64,000 nucleotides of DNA from Jaltomata sinuosa (Eukaryota > Streptophyta > Magnoliopsida > Solanales > Solanaceae): NCBI GenBank assembly GCA_003996215.1, contig QJPP01000865.1, positions 620,001-684,000 of the forward strand, written 5' to 3'. Within the stretch, counting starts at the first letter, position 1. Every line of letters starts with the position of its first letter. Below, one piece after another: positions 22,516 through 33,313 of this stretch. Below the pieces are notes generated by a model that worked only from the letters and a program-made list of their open reading frames with translations, was not told the DNA's origin and made no database searches. Position numbers and translations under genes: made by a program.

Positions 22516-23898
22516 TTATAGGTTGGTACCCCAGACCTTGTCCGCCTTAAGTCCGTCTAGTTCATACGTTGTTTGTAGTATTCGCGTAGTAATGTATATT
22601 ACCTTTGTGGTCCTGTGTGGCCTTGTATTTACTCTGGAACATAGATGGTGGGCTATTTGGGAATGTCCGCAAGTCCCGTACATAGAGATTATCCTTTTAG
22701 GTTGGTTATGTCTGCTGAGTAGCTATTGGGCCTGTGCAGGGCTGATAGGAATTGTTGTGAACCGTTGGGCGTCTTTTATATTTGTGTGCGAGCATATCAT
22801 CCATGAAAAAGGTTTTCCCCTGCATGTTTTACTACAGTTTTGGCTGTGAGCCACTACCGATAGTTTTCCTAAATTTGCATGGCCCTGGGGCCCATTTTTG
22901 GTGCTGTTGTTGATAGAAAAAGGGATTTTTAGATGTTTTCACACTGATTTTATTACTGGTACTAGTCTCTGCGGGGCAGAGCACCAGACTTGATTTTATT
23001 ACTGATAGTAGTCTCTGCGGGGAAGAGCACCAGCTTTGATTTTATTACTGATACTAGTCTTTGCGAGGTGGAGCACTAGACTTGATTTACTACAGTTTTA
23101 GACCCGGTTACGCCTGGGCACCCTTGGAGGGGTTTTTGAGGCATTTTCTAGTACTTTAGTCCTAGACGGGGTCTGGGCATGCATACTTGAGACTGGGTCT
23201 CTATCTTGATCCCGGACTTGCTTCCGGATGACATATCTTGATACTGAGTTTTAGTATGGGGTCGGGGACCTCCATGGACCTTGCCGCTCTGGGCCTGGGG
23301 CTTCGGGCTGCGTGCGCCGGAGGGAAGGGTATACGGTGGAGTAGAGGTATATACAGGCTGAGTCCTTCTATGGAACCTGTCTATTGGGCCTGATTGGCAC
23401 CGGAGGAGGTACATACAGAGGTTCTATTTCACATCATATCATATCATGCATTGGATTCCACCCTTGTTTGTTGTGTGTTCAGTGTACGCTCTAGATGGGA
23501 TATCGGAGGGTTTGTTTTCACTTGATTGTGTTCCTCGGTTGTATGGGCGGCCATTGGGACTGTAGGTAGACTATATTTACTCCTGCTTTTACTTAGAGCT
23601 TGTCTTGGCACCCGGTTCTTGAAAGATTACTGATGGCTAGCCTGTTGAGGCTTTGGTTGTGGGATATCTTATTATTGAGAGGGCTTTAGAGTCCTATCTA
23701 ATTGAGGCACTTTTGTGTGGCCTTCTGAGCAGAGTGTGAGACTCTGGTTCTATTCTTGTGGGAAGCTGAGTGGTATCTCTCGGTTATTGTGGCCTAGTTA
23801 TTTCATCCTAGGGTTGTACTTGTGAGGTGATTCCCTGGTTATGATATCATATGATTGGATTTGTGTTTTGATTTCCTTATACTGGTTGAAATGGGGTG
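22516..23898 (+). repeat. Family A2 LTR, second part (after element C)
   Basis: It continues the LTR broken at 11,964: the text spanning both sides matches the uninterrupted inverted copy around 30,860-30,890. It also aligns with 48,395-49,480 of the A LTR. It contains a 46-bp triplicate at 22,944-23,083. It ends at 23,898 without the usual LTR 3' end and is followed by a second A2 piece, so the 3' terminus was lost. Confidence 0.75.
22944..23083 (+). repeat. Three tandem copies of a roughly 46-bp unit in the A2 LTR
   Basis: Units start CTGATTTTATTACTG or CTTTGATTTTATTACTG and contain TAGTCTCTGCGGGG and AGAGCACCAG. This differs from the unit in element C despite the similar length. Confidence 0.85.
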
Positions 23899-24189
23899 TT
23901 AAAAGAATTAAACCAAGGTTCTAGGTCAAAGGAATTCCTTACTCGAAAGTTCGAGTTAAAGAAATGCCTCGTGTAACACCTCGCCCGTTTGGAAGGTTTA
24001 AAGTAACTCGTGCCTTTGGGGTAAGACTAATAGAGTCTAATATACTAAGAAGGATGTGTTATGAGGTATTATAATCGCAAAATGGTCGTATGATGAGTTT
24101 TTAAGTCCAGCAAGTTGCGAAACAAAAGTCGGAAAAAGTTATTGTAAATTCCTTTAAGGAATTCTCTTCAAATTTGGGTTAAATGTCTT
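23899..24189 (+). repeat. Family A2 LTR, second copy, 5' internal piece
   Basis: It matches 10,398-10,692 (LTR positions about 195-490), including CTTACTCGAAAGTTCGAGTT. It begins mid-LTR right after the truncated first copy and ends in TTAAATGTCTTA, where G internal sequence starts. The next A2 stretch in the same orientation is at 28,889, about 70 LTR bases further on. Confidence 0.7.
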
Positions 24190-24213
24190 AGGAATTCCCC
24201 TATTGTAAAAAGT

Positions 24214-24477
24214 CTAGTAGCCTATATCTTTGCCATCCAAGATAACAACCCGTAGCATATCATTGAAACTAAAGTTACCTGCCTTGACTGACCACCAACC
24301 AACGAACGAATATTTTTTTCTAAGATCAAATTCGCTAACTGAACCGTGCCAGGTCTGAATCAGCTGAAAGTGAATGAACCAGGGCAATCTGCCCAAAAGA
24401 GCCAAACCAAAACCACGATCCTGCAAGAGGTGTGGTAAGCCTACCACGAAGTCTGTAACCATGAGCCAAGCTCCCAA
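24214..24477 (-). pseudogene. Element G integrase core relic
   Basis: The minus frame includes TDFVVGLPHLLQDRGFG where intact relatives read DFVVGLPRT followed by a GFDSIWV-type stretch. The first catalytic aspartate is present; later motifs are unrecognisable. Only the position and this motif support the call. Confidence 0.5.
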
Positions 24478-26389
24478 CTCTAGAAAACACTACTGCTACT
24501 CTAAACACTCGAACACCATTTGAATGTGAAATTGCCTTACGAATCTCACCTCAGGAAGAAGTCCACCACGCCACAAATATCAAGTCCAAACAACCCGAAG
24601 GCAAAGGAAAAAGGTGCATGGGGTTCAAAGTTACCATCTAGCCATAGAAATTTTTGCATATACTTTCAACTCATTCCTTTGGCCTGAATCAACCGCTCTA
24701 CTGGTTCTGCAAACAACCAACCACTTCAAAGCATATATCATAATGAACTTCTCGTCCATACTGGCCGAGTCTAACCAACACTAGAACCCCACATAAACAA
24801 CTACTCTGGAGGAATCAATTAAACAAGCTTTCAAATCCTGGGCAAACAAATGCCTATTATCAGTCTCTACGTATCATCAGAGCTTAAAATAGCCTCGCTA
24901 GTCTTAACCCGCACAAGCTGACCACATAAAGCATACATCACTGCTGACTCTCAAACTTACGCCGCTAAGTATGTCCAACCATGGTAGAAGAACCTCGTAC
25001 TAACTAGAACACTGCTGAAATCTAGAATATCTAGCCTCTTGCAGAGGTTAGCCAAGGACTAGGTGTCCAAGGCCAATAGACGCATCCGCAACTGAAGTAA
25101 AGAAGCTAAGTTGCTTGCACCCACTGCCTCCCGGTACTAGGATGCTGCAACCAAATAGAAACTGCCACGAAACATCCAATGTAACCTGCCAAGTTATGAT
25201 TCTGAACACCGACTTTCAAAACTGCCAACCAAAGCCTTGGTCGAACCTTTATGATGCCAATGAACCCTTAAGAACCCAAGCCAACTAGGCCTGAAAATAC
25301 AAGTTGCCAACACCGCAGCTGCTACTGAAACAAAAACCAATCGATGGAAAACCCACGACAATGTGTAGACGGCTGAATCGAATCACCAACACACAATCCC
25401 AAAGCAAACCTTCATCGCCACCTCAGGCAACTAAGAGGACACTTAAACAGAAACAAAGAGTCATCTCCCTTCTTTTTCAACTAAACAAAAATGCTTCCTT
25501 AACACATACTAAACCTTACAAATCCTTTCTCGAATAAGAACCTGAAGCCATTACCTTACTACTCATAGCTACACGTCAAATTCAATAAGGCAGGAGAAGA
25601 ATGGGCCGGATGCCCAACTCACCCAAAATTCTTACAAATACAACCCAACCATGAGGTTACGATCAACACTTAGTCGGAAGTGCTAAAGTAAAGACCCAAT
25701 CACGATGCCAACATCAAGAGCTCATCGAAAGAGCTACGATCAAGATTCGTTCGAACTGGTGCTAGGGATACAACAAAACACCCAACGGACCAGGAAGTGG
25801 AGGAGACTATGGGAACAACCCACAGACCTGCCAACCTCCTAAACTAATCAACAAAGAGGGTCGACTCTAGACACTCAGGAGACCAAACCAATCTATGCAC
25901 ACTAGCATAACCAATATCTCCCAACTGAGGCAAAATCTCAACTCTGGCCCAACTATCGGTAATACACAGAACCATCACACGGATCTCTAGCCACGCTAGA
26001 TAACGGCCTAGGCAACAACCATCTGGGACCGCTAAACAAGGGAAACCCAACCAAAAGTCCAGAATCACAATGAAACAGGGGTAACCCAACTAGAAATAGA
26101 ATAACAAGAACAACCCACGAGCTACAACTCCGGGAAAACACCTCTCAAGGCTAACTTACCCCCATCCACTACTAAAGAATAAACTACCAATAAAATAACA
26201 TATTGGTACTACAATTTGGGTATCCAAACAACTTAAGCAAATAGCAGGTAGGCATACAAGAAAATAAATGACAGAAGGGATAGAATCGCAACGCGAGCAG
26301 GACTATCACAAGTCGAAGGTAGCAAAAGCCTAACCTGGAGAAAGGATATCAGGAACCTCTACCTATGGCCCACCAAGAGGAGTATCAAG

Positions 26390-26779
26390 CTAATGGGATA
26401 TAACTCTGGACTGAGTAGTCGAAACTAAAGGCCCAACCGGCCCTCGTCGGGGACAATATCTATAAAGGTAACCAATCTCTCCACAATGATAACAACCAGG
26501 CTGTCTGGTATACATAATCCTGGGGAAATTCCTAGCAAAGTGCCCATGCTCACCACACCAAAAACAGTCTATACCAGATGAGGCCCAACGGGAAAATCTC
26601 GCCTCGTACTCCAATACCGACAGACAACCCTGCTGAAGAACTAGAAGCTCAACTATAACTGAAGCACCACTCACAGATCCAGGTACTAGAACACTCACCG
26701 GAGGACTCAGAGTCCTAGCCACGGTGTCCTGAAGCGTTGAGGTCTCTATAAATCCAATCGGAGGTTGGGTTGACCCCAT
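26390..26779 (-). pseudogene. Element G gag C-terminus with two damaged zinc knuckles
   Basis: Two knuckles are seen on the minus strand: CFWCGEHGHFARNF, with the last cysteine changed to Phe, and CYHCGEIGYLYRYC, with the histidine changed to Tyr. A gag phrase, SVLEYEARFSRWA, precedes them. Both knuckles would be non-functional. Single-knuckle gag is seen in A, B and C, so two may reflect a local duplication or a different lineage. Confidence 0.65.
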
Positions 26780-27084
26780 ACCCCCTATCTAGTACAGTAA
26801 ACCCTCACTCTGGAGTCCTGGCGCTAACGAAAAAACTGAAGCAACAAGCATATAAGCCTCGGCACCAACCACTATTGCATTCGTCTGAGGAATTTGAAAA
26901 TGAATGAACAACCAAAGTTTAAAAGTCAATAAAGCAATGAACGCACGATGAGGAGCCAAGAAGATGAATTTTTTCCTAAAAATGCCCTGTAGCCTCCCGC
27001 AGATAGGATACGGACGTCATCATACCAATCCGCGAGACTCTACTTAGACACTTGCTTCTGTACCATGACACCGGTGAACCTAGA

Positions 27085-27096
27085 GCTCTGATACCA
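27085..27096 (-). promoter_or_regulatory. Primer binding site of element G
   Basis: The minus strand reads TGGTATCAGAGC, three bases inside the LTR end at 27,100; a perfect match to the iMet-type PBS. Confidence 0.85.
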
Positions 27097-27099
27097 AAC

Positions 27100-28369
27100 T
27101 GTCACGACCCGATTTCTCAAGTCATGATGGCACCTACAATCCCCCAGTAGGCGAACCAATTCCCGTAGCCCAGAACGGTTAGTAATGGGCTACTACCTAA
27201 CCAAAACGCACTAGCAAGCAGAAATAAGCAAAAGCAAAACTCGAATATAAATACATAAAGGAAACTACACCAACCCCAAGACTTGGTATCGACAGTACAG
27301 AAGCTTCTAATAGAATACAAGTGCTAGAAGTAACAAAATGATAAGTACAACTGTCTCCGAATATACAAAGAGTAACAATACAACAGATGAGATGTAAACA
27401 AGCCCCGACCATCAGGCGCTCACCCTAGTCTCGAAGGTCCAAAAGCTGCACGAGTCTCCAATGCGTTCATCAGCAAAAACTCAAGTAATATCTGCATCAA
27501 AAAAGTGCAGAAGTATGGTATGAGCACCAAAACCACGGGTACTCAGTAGGTATCATCGGCCGACTGAGCACATATAAGATATAAAAGCAGTAAGTAACAA
27601 ATACCAAGAAAGTAATCACTGAAGCAATAAGCAAGGCACAAGAAGCTAGCACAGATCATCCATAACCAAGAGCTTCAAGTAACACATGCTAGCACAGAGA
27701 TATAATCACACAGAATCACTGGTGAAGAAAAGAAGAACGCACATGGAGTCCTTGCACAATAATATAAGTAAGTAGAGAGAGAGTTGAGAAAATGGCGGTA
27801 TACCGGTAACCTCAAGTGGAAGGAAAAGACGGAGAGCAGTCTAACATACTCAAAATGGAAGAGATAGGGAGAAACACCCCAAGACATTTAACCCAAATTT
27901 GAAGAGAATTCCTTAAAGGAATTTACAATAACTTTTTCCGACTTTTGTTTCGCAACTTGCTTGACTTAAAAACTCATCATACGACCATTTTGCGATTATA
28001 ATACCTCATAACACATCCTTCTTAGTATATTAGACTCTATTAGTCTTACCCCAAAGGCATGGGTTACTTTAAACCATCCAAACAGGCGAGGTGTTACACG
28101 AGGCATTTCTTTAACTCGAACTTTCGAGTAAGGAATTCCTTTGACCTACAACCTTGGTTTAATTCTTTTATATTACCAAGAATGTTGACGGAAGTCAACA
28201 ATGTCCAAAGTTGAAGCTCTAAAATGAGGAACGGCCATAAAGACCAAACAAACAGCCCGGGCACCAAACTACCGGTTCCGACAAGCCATAAATGTCTTGG
28301 GCCCCTACAAGTAAGCTCTAATGGTACAAGAAAGGCGAAAACGTGTAAATTACCATAAGGGTCATTACA
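27100..28369 (-). repeat. Element G LTR (minus), internally deleted, 1270 bp
   Basis: On the plus strand it begins TGTCACGACCCGATTTCTC and ends GGTCATTACA, the inverted ends of this family. Only about 0.8 kb of the 3' part and 0.5 kb of the 5' part remain, joined near 27,880, versus about 3.3 kb in B. It has PBS and gag on its left side and a pol tail on its right side. Confidence 0.8.
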
Positions 28370-28888
28370 TCATCCACTACTAAAAAGAATTTCGTTCCCG
28401 AAAGTCAGGAAGGAAAAAAATACCAGAGATTTAAGAATAGCGGATACAACGCCCATTCTACCCTCTTGGACAACCCTGGTAACCTCCGCGACCGGACGAC
28501 ACCCAATATAACCGAACGAAAGAAAGAAACCAAGCCTTAATTTCTTACTAGCCAAGCTAGATTTCAACCTCCAAAGATCTGCAAACCCAAACTGAACCTC
28601 GAGAATCTTAACCAAAAAGCACCTACACAACACTGAAACCAAGCACCAAGCCTATCAACACACAAAACTCGAATCCTTAAAACCATACCAAGTTTACCAG
28701 AAAATCCATCAACCCAAAACTCTAACTCATGAACCCGCTGTTCCGCAAAAGCCCTTTTTTTTATTCTGAACTGAATCCTTTAGCACCACAAAAAGGAATC
28801 TGCATACAAGCTGAACACTCAAACCACCCTCGAAGTATCAACTGACACACCAGAGATCCATAGTTCCTGCTTATACTTTACCACAAAC
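28370..28888 (-). pseudogene. Degenerate pol 3' end next to the G LTR
   Basis: On the minus strand the last 80 bases before the LTR match the B element upstream of its 3' LTR (GACTTTCGNGGACGAAAGTC, then TAGTAGTGGATGA as PPT). The preceding stretch aligns with the last codons of B integrase/chromodomain, but with many frameshifts. An open frame at 28,642-28,370 is a decayed leftover, not a new protein. The same 519-bp piece is found inverted at 32,091-32,591. Confidence 0.6.
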
Positions 28889-29767
28889 GAAGTCACCCTA
28901 GTTTCCAACGCACTAAATCGTTTGTCCATACGACTTCAGAATAGAGAGATATTCACATTTTCGTAAGACCGCGCAAGAAGACACGTCAAGGTGGGGCCCG
29001 CATCCTAAGTCGGTTTTGCTTTATAAAAGGTGTTCCAGCTTCGTTTTAATTCATAAAAATCACCCAAAAGCTTCATAAAATCAGAGGGAGAGTCCATAAA
29101 TAATCCATGGAATTTGATCCTTTCAATTCGGAAGTTTAACGGAAGTTGCTCTACGTCGCGAGCTCATCATTTTGGTATAGTTTTCCCCGTCGATTTCATG
29201 GCGTATCTTCGTGGGTGTGGATGCAGCGAGCCAGCAGGTGTTTTCTGAATATTTGTTAGTACCTATGGAGTTATTTTGGTGAGGTATGGATCCCGTATAC
29301 TTATCTATTTGTTGGATCAAGATTTTAAGCTTCTAGTTATGAAAAGTTATTGTTTACGATATCTTGTAGTAGTTTCTTGTTGATTTTGGATCTGTTTGTT
29401 GTTCTTGCAAGGAGGTGGGTTTTTAATCTTGGGATATTGAATATTTTTGTGAAGGAAATCTCTCCCCTATGACCCTCCTTCATTATTATATGTTCTAGTA
29501 TTATTTTATGGATTTCTGAGCCTCGAAGTGGTATTTTTGATTTGTGGCTTTGGACAGCCCCTTTATCGTGTTATGTTTGGTTATTGTTGTGGTGTTCTGG
29601 TTATGGTAAGGTGCTGGGGGGATTGGGAAATTGTGCGATTCTTTTTGGGATCACATAGGATAGTTATTGGATTGGACAAACGTGAAGTATGTCTTAAAAT
29701 AGTGCCTCGGGAGCTCGTCGCTCCTTGGAGATGTGGTTAACATATTGTTGTTGGATTTAGCTGCCAT

Positions 29768-29783
29768 TTGTTATTGTTATTGG
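29768..29783. repeat. Target site duplication of the RTE LINE, left copy
   Basis: TTGTTATTGTTATTGG occurs here and again at 30,332-30,347. The right border is slightly ambiguous because the LINE tail is itself TTG-rich. Confidence 0.85.
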
Positions 29784-30331
29784 CAGATAAGATGCGGGAA
29801 GCGAGGTTGAGATGGTTCGGCCATGTGAGAAGGAGAGGCACGGATGCTCCAGTGCGGAGGTGTGAGAGGTTGGCTATGGATGGTTACAGGAGAGGACGAG
29901 GTAGACCGAAAAAATATTGGGGAGAGGTGATTCGACAGGACATGGCGCAGTTGCAGCTTACCGAGGACATGACCCTAGATAGGAAGGTGTGGAGGACGCG
30001 AATTAGGGTAGAAGAGTAGTAGGTAGAAGTGGGTGTAGGCTAGTAGGTAGGAGTGTTTTTCCTTAGTGTCCCGACTAGTAATCGTAGTATTGTGTGGCAG
30101 TGCTCTGTTTCTGTCTGTCTGCCTGTTGTTTGTTACTACATATTATTTCCTACCGTCTCTTGTTTCTTTTATCTTGTTTTTTATCATGTATCTTTTGACT
30201 TGAGCCGGGGGTCTATCGGAAACAGCCTCTCTACCTCGCCTCTGAGGTAGTGGTATGGTCTGCGTACACTCTACCCTCCCCAGACCCCACGCTGTGGGAA
30301 TACACTGGGTATGTTGTTGTTGTTGTTGTTG
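29784..30331 (+). mobile_element. 5'-truncated RTE-clade LINE with TTG-repeat tail
   Basis: The first frame (29,784-30,019) reads MREARLRWFGHVRRRGTDAP, then RRCERL, GRGRPKKYW and RTRIRVEE, ending at a TAG. This is the C-terminal end of the plant RTE LINE reverse transcriptase. A non-coding 3' region follows, with TGCGTACACTCTACCCTCCC and GGGAATACACTGGGTATG, then (TTG)n at 30,312-30,335. That 3' end is shared in Solanaceae with TS-type SINEs. Heavy 5' truncation, a simple-repeat tail and a 16-bp target duplication all fit target-primed reverse transcription. The right arm of the inverted repeat holds the empty site. Confidence 0.9.
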
Positions 30332-30347
30332 TTGTTATTGTTATTGG
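30332..30347. repeat. Target site duplication of the RTE LINE, right copy
   Basis: Identical to 29,768-29,783. The single-copy pre-insertion form appears inverted at about 31,175-31,195. Confidence 0.85.
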
Positions 30348-30594
30348 CCTCATTTTTATGCTTTGGAGTTGGCTGGTCGCGAGTGTGACATTAACACCTT
30401 ATCAATTGGCTATGGCTCGTTCTTGCAGCCTTGTCGATTCTAGCAATTTTTCCATTACTTTGGTTGGTCAGGCTTCATAGAGACGCCTTTGGGGCTTCAG
30501 TTGAAATTATTTGTTTTGTGTGATTCAGAGCTTTCTGGAGCTGTTCAAGTATGGACGATGTCGTTCCCGCAGCTAGTCATCGGATGACAGGTAG

Positions 30595-32090
30595 CAAGTA
30601 GCCCAATGGTTCACAATAATTCCTATCAGCTCTGCACAGGCCCAATAGCTACTCAGTAGACATAACCAGCCTAAAAGGATAATCTCTATGTACAGGACTT
30701 GCGGACTTTCCCAAATAGCCCACCATCTATGTTCCAGAGTCAATACAAGGCCACACAGGACCACAAAGGTAATATACATTACTACGTGAATACTACAAAC
30801 AACGTATGAAATAGACGGACGAAAGGCGGACAAGGTCTGGGGTACTAACCTATAACAACCCATCCAAGGATGCTAATTAATGCAGTTATAGCCTATATAC
30901 GCAGAGTCTAGATAGGGGAAAACCATAACCTACCTGTCATCCGATGACTAGCTGCGGGAACGACATCGTCCAGACTCGAACAACTCCAGGAAGCTCTGAA
31001 TCACACAAAACAAATAATTTCAACTGAAGTCACAAAGGCGTTTCTATGAAGCCTGACCAACCAAGGTAATGGAACAATTGCTAAAATCGACAAGGCTGCA
31101 AGAACGAGCCATAGCCAATTGATAAGGTGTTAATGTCACACTCGCGACCAGCCAACTCCAAAGCATAAAAATGAGGCCAATAACAATAACAAATGGCAGC
31201 TAAATCCAACAACAATATGTTAACCACATCTCTAAGAAGCGACGAGCTCCCGAGGCACTATTTTAAGACATACTTCACATTTGTCCAATCCAATCACTAT
31301 CCTATGTGATCCCAAAAAGAATCGCACAATTTTCCAATCCCTCCAGTACCTTACCATAACCAGAACACCACAACAATAACCAAACATAACAAGATAAAGG
31401 GGCTGTCCAAAGCCACAAATCCAAAATACCACTTTGGGGCCCAGAAATCCATAAAACAATACTAGAACATATAATAATGAAGGAGGGTCGTAGGGGAGAG
31501 ATTTCCTTCACAAAAATATTCAATATCCCAAGATTAAAAACCTCCCTCCTTGCAAGAACAACAAACAGATCCAAAATCAACAAGAAACTACTACAAGATA
31601 TCGGAAACAACAACTTTTCATAACTAGAATCTTAAAATCTTGATCCAACAAATAGATAAGTATACGGGATCCATACCTCACCAAAATAACTCCATAGCTA
31701 CTACCAAATACTCAGAAAACACCTGCTGGCTCGCTGCATCCACACCCACGAAGATATTCCATGAAATCGATGGGGAAAACTATACCAAAATGACGAGCTC
31801 GCGAAGTAGAGCAACTTCCGTTAAACTTCCGAATTGAAAGGATCAAAGTCCATGGATTATTTATGGACTCTCCCTCTGATTTTCTGAAGCTTTTGGGTGA
31901 TTTTTATGAATTAAAACGAAGCTGGAACACCTTTTATAAAGCAAAACCGACTTAGGATGCGGTCCCCACCTTGATGTGTCTGCTTGCGCGGTCTTACAAA
32001 AATGTGAATATCTCTCTATTCTGAAGTCGTATGGACAAACGGTTTAGTGCGTTGGAAACTAGGGTGACTTCGTTTGTGGTAAAGTATAAG
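30595..32090 (-). repeat. A2 LTR piece (minus): centre and right arm of the inverted repeat
   Basis: The reverse complement matches 10,762-11,964 joined to 22,516-22,770 without element C, which shows what the uninterrupted A2 LTR looked like. The minus frames 31,613-31,302 and 31,459-31,232 are the LTR frames also seen at 11,207 and 29,528. Confidence 0.8.
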
Positions 32091-32591
32091 CAGGAACTAT
32101 GGATCTTTGGTGTGTCAGTTGATACTTTGAGGGTGGTTTGAGTGTTCAGCTTGTATGCAGATTCCTTTTTGTGGTGCTAAAGGATTCAGTTCAGAATAAA
32201 AAAAAGGGCTTCTGCAGAACAACGGGTTCATGAGTTAGAGTTTTGGGTTGATGGATTTTCTGGTAAACTTGGTATGGTTTTAAGGATTCGAGTTTTGTGT
32301 GTTGATAGGCTTTGTGCTCTGGTTTCGGTGTTGTGTAGGTGCTTTTTGGTTAAGATTCTCGAGGTTCAGTTTGGGTTGGCAGATCTTTGGAGGTTGAAAT
32401 CTAGCTTGGCTAGTAAGAAATTAAGGCTTGGTTTCTTTCTTTTGTTCTATTATATTGGGTGCCGTCCGGTTGTGGAGGTTACCAGGGTTGTCCAAGAGAG
32501 TAGAATGGGCGTTGTATCCGCTATTCTTAAATCTCTGGTATTTTTTTCCTTCCTGACTTTCGGGGACGAAAGTCTTTTTAGTAGTGGATGA
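32091..32591 (+). pseudogene. Degenerate pol 3' end, right arm copy
   Basis: Inverted duplicate of 28,370-28,888. The open frame ending at 32,591 (tail FLTFGDESLFSSG) runs to the conserved PPT-like TAGTAGTGGATGA before the LTR. It is a decayed integrase C-terminus. Confidence 0.6.
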
Positions 32592-33076
32592 TGTAATGAC
32601 CCTTCCGGTCATTTACACGTTTTCGCCTTTCTTGTAGCATTAGAGCTTACTTGTAGCGGCCCAAGACATTTATGGCTTGTCGGGACAGGTAGTTCGGTGC
32701 CCGGGCTATTTGTTTGGTCTTTATGGACGTTCCTCATTTTAGAGCTTCAACTTTGGAAATCGTTGACTTCCGTCAACATTCTTGGTAATATAAAAGAATT
32801 AAACCAAGGTTCTAGGTCAAAGGAATTCCTTACTCGAAAGTTCGAGTTAAAGAAATGCCTCGTGTAACACCTCGCCCGTTTGGAAGGTTTAAAGTAACTC
32901 GTGCCTTTGGGGTAAGACTAATAGAGTCTAATATACTAAGAAGGATGTGTTATGAGGTATTATAATCGCAAAATGGTCGTATGATGAGTTTTTAAGTAAA
33001 GCAAGTTGCGAAACAAAAGTCAGAAAAAGTTATTGTAAATTCCTTTAAGGAATTCTCTTCAAATTTGGGTTAAATG
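32592..33076 (+). repeat. A2 LTR first 485 bp (plus), right end of the inverted repeat
   Basis: It begins TGTAATGACCCTTCCGG directly after the PPT-like sequence and matches 10,203-10,690. It is truncated at TTAAATG, where repeat F begins. Confidence 0.8.
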
Positions 33077-33313
33077 CCATCCATTGTACCAATAAGGTGT
33101 CGGGGTTGAATCTACAAGGAATAATATCGAGGGCGATTGAGAAAATAAGGAATTAAAATAACTTACTAAAGTTCAAAGAACAAAAAAAGATAAAATATTT
33201 TTAGGGGTTTTATGATAAAAAGAAACTAAATTAAAGGATAGAATTGATCAATGTCCTTCACAATGCGAGGATAACAAGGAGATTTGGGAATGGGATTCAA
33301 TTCACATCTACAC
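33077..33313. repeat. Repeat F copy 2 fragment
   Basis: It is about 225 bp homologous to 7853-8077. It is cut at 33,313 by element J; copy 1 continues smoothly past the equivalent point (near 8078), consistent with J having inserted here. Confidence 0.7.

Larger units (their letters stand above)
24190..27084 (-). pseudogene. Element G internal region: very degenerate gag to integrase
   Basis: It reads on the minus strand from the PBS at 27,096 down to about 24,190. A gag relic with two damaged knuckles is at 26,779-26,390. A segment near 25,020-25,140 aligns with the RNase H to integrase linker of B (shared GGTTAGCCAAGGACTNGGTGTCC-type text in the plus view). An integrase relic is at 24,477-24,214. 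RT is not convincingly recognisable in 25,140-26,390, through decay or deletion. Many stops occur in all frames. Confidence 0.6.
28889..30594 (+). repeat. A2 LTR piece (plus), left arm of the inverted repeat
   Basis: It matches 10,762-11,889 and carries the TTTATAAAAGG box near 29,019. It is interrupted at 29,784-30,331 by an RTE LINE. The plus-strand open frame 29,528-29,740 is the counterpart of those in the other A2 copies. Confidence 0.8.
27885..33076. repeat. Large inverted repeat, arms about 2.15 kb, 335-bp centre
   Basis: Left arm 27,885-30,594 and right arm 30,930-33,076 are reverse complements. The right arm is 2147 bp; the left arm is 2710 bp, or 2146 bp after removing the RTE insertion and one target-site copy. 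Both arms include the same odd joint between the pol tail and an oppositely oriented A2 LTR piece (28,888/28,889 and 32,090/32,091), so the inverted duplication arose after that joint. Centre 30,595-30,929 is single-copy A2 LTR in minus orientation. Arms differ by scattered substitutions. Confidence 0.85.

Noticed and set aside
25304..25537. Plus-strand frame rich in Gln/Lys/Thr
   Set aside because: It is antisense to the decayed pol of element G and has no domain.
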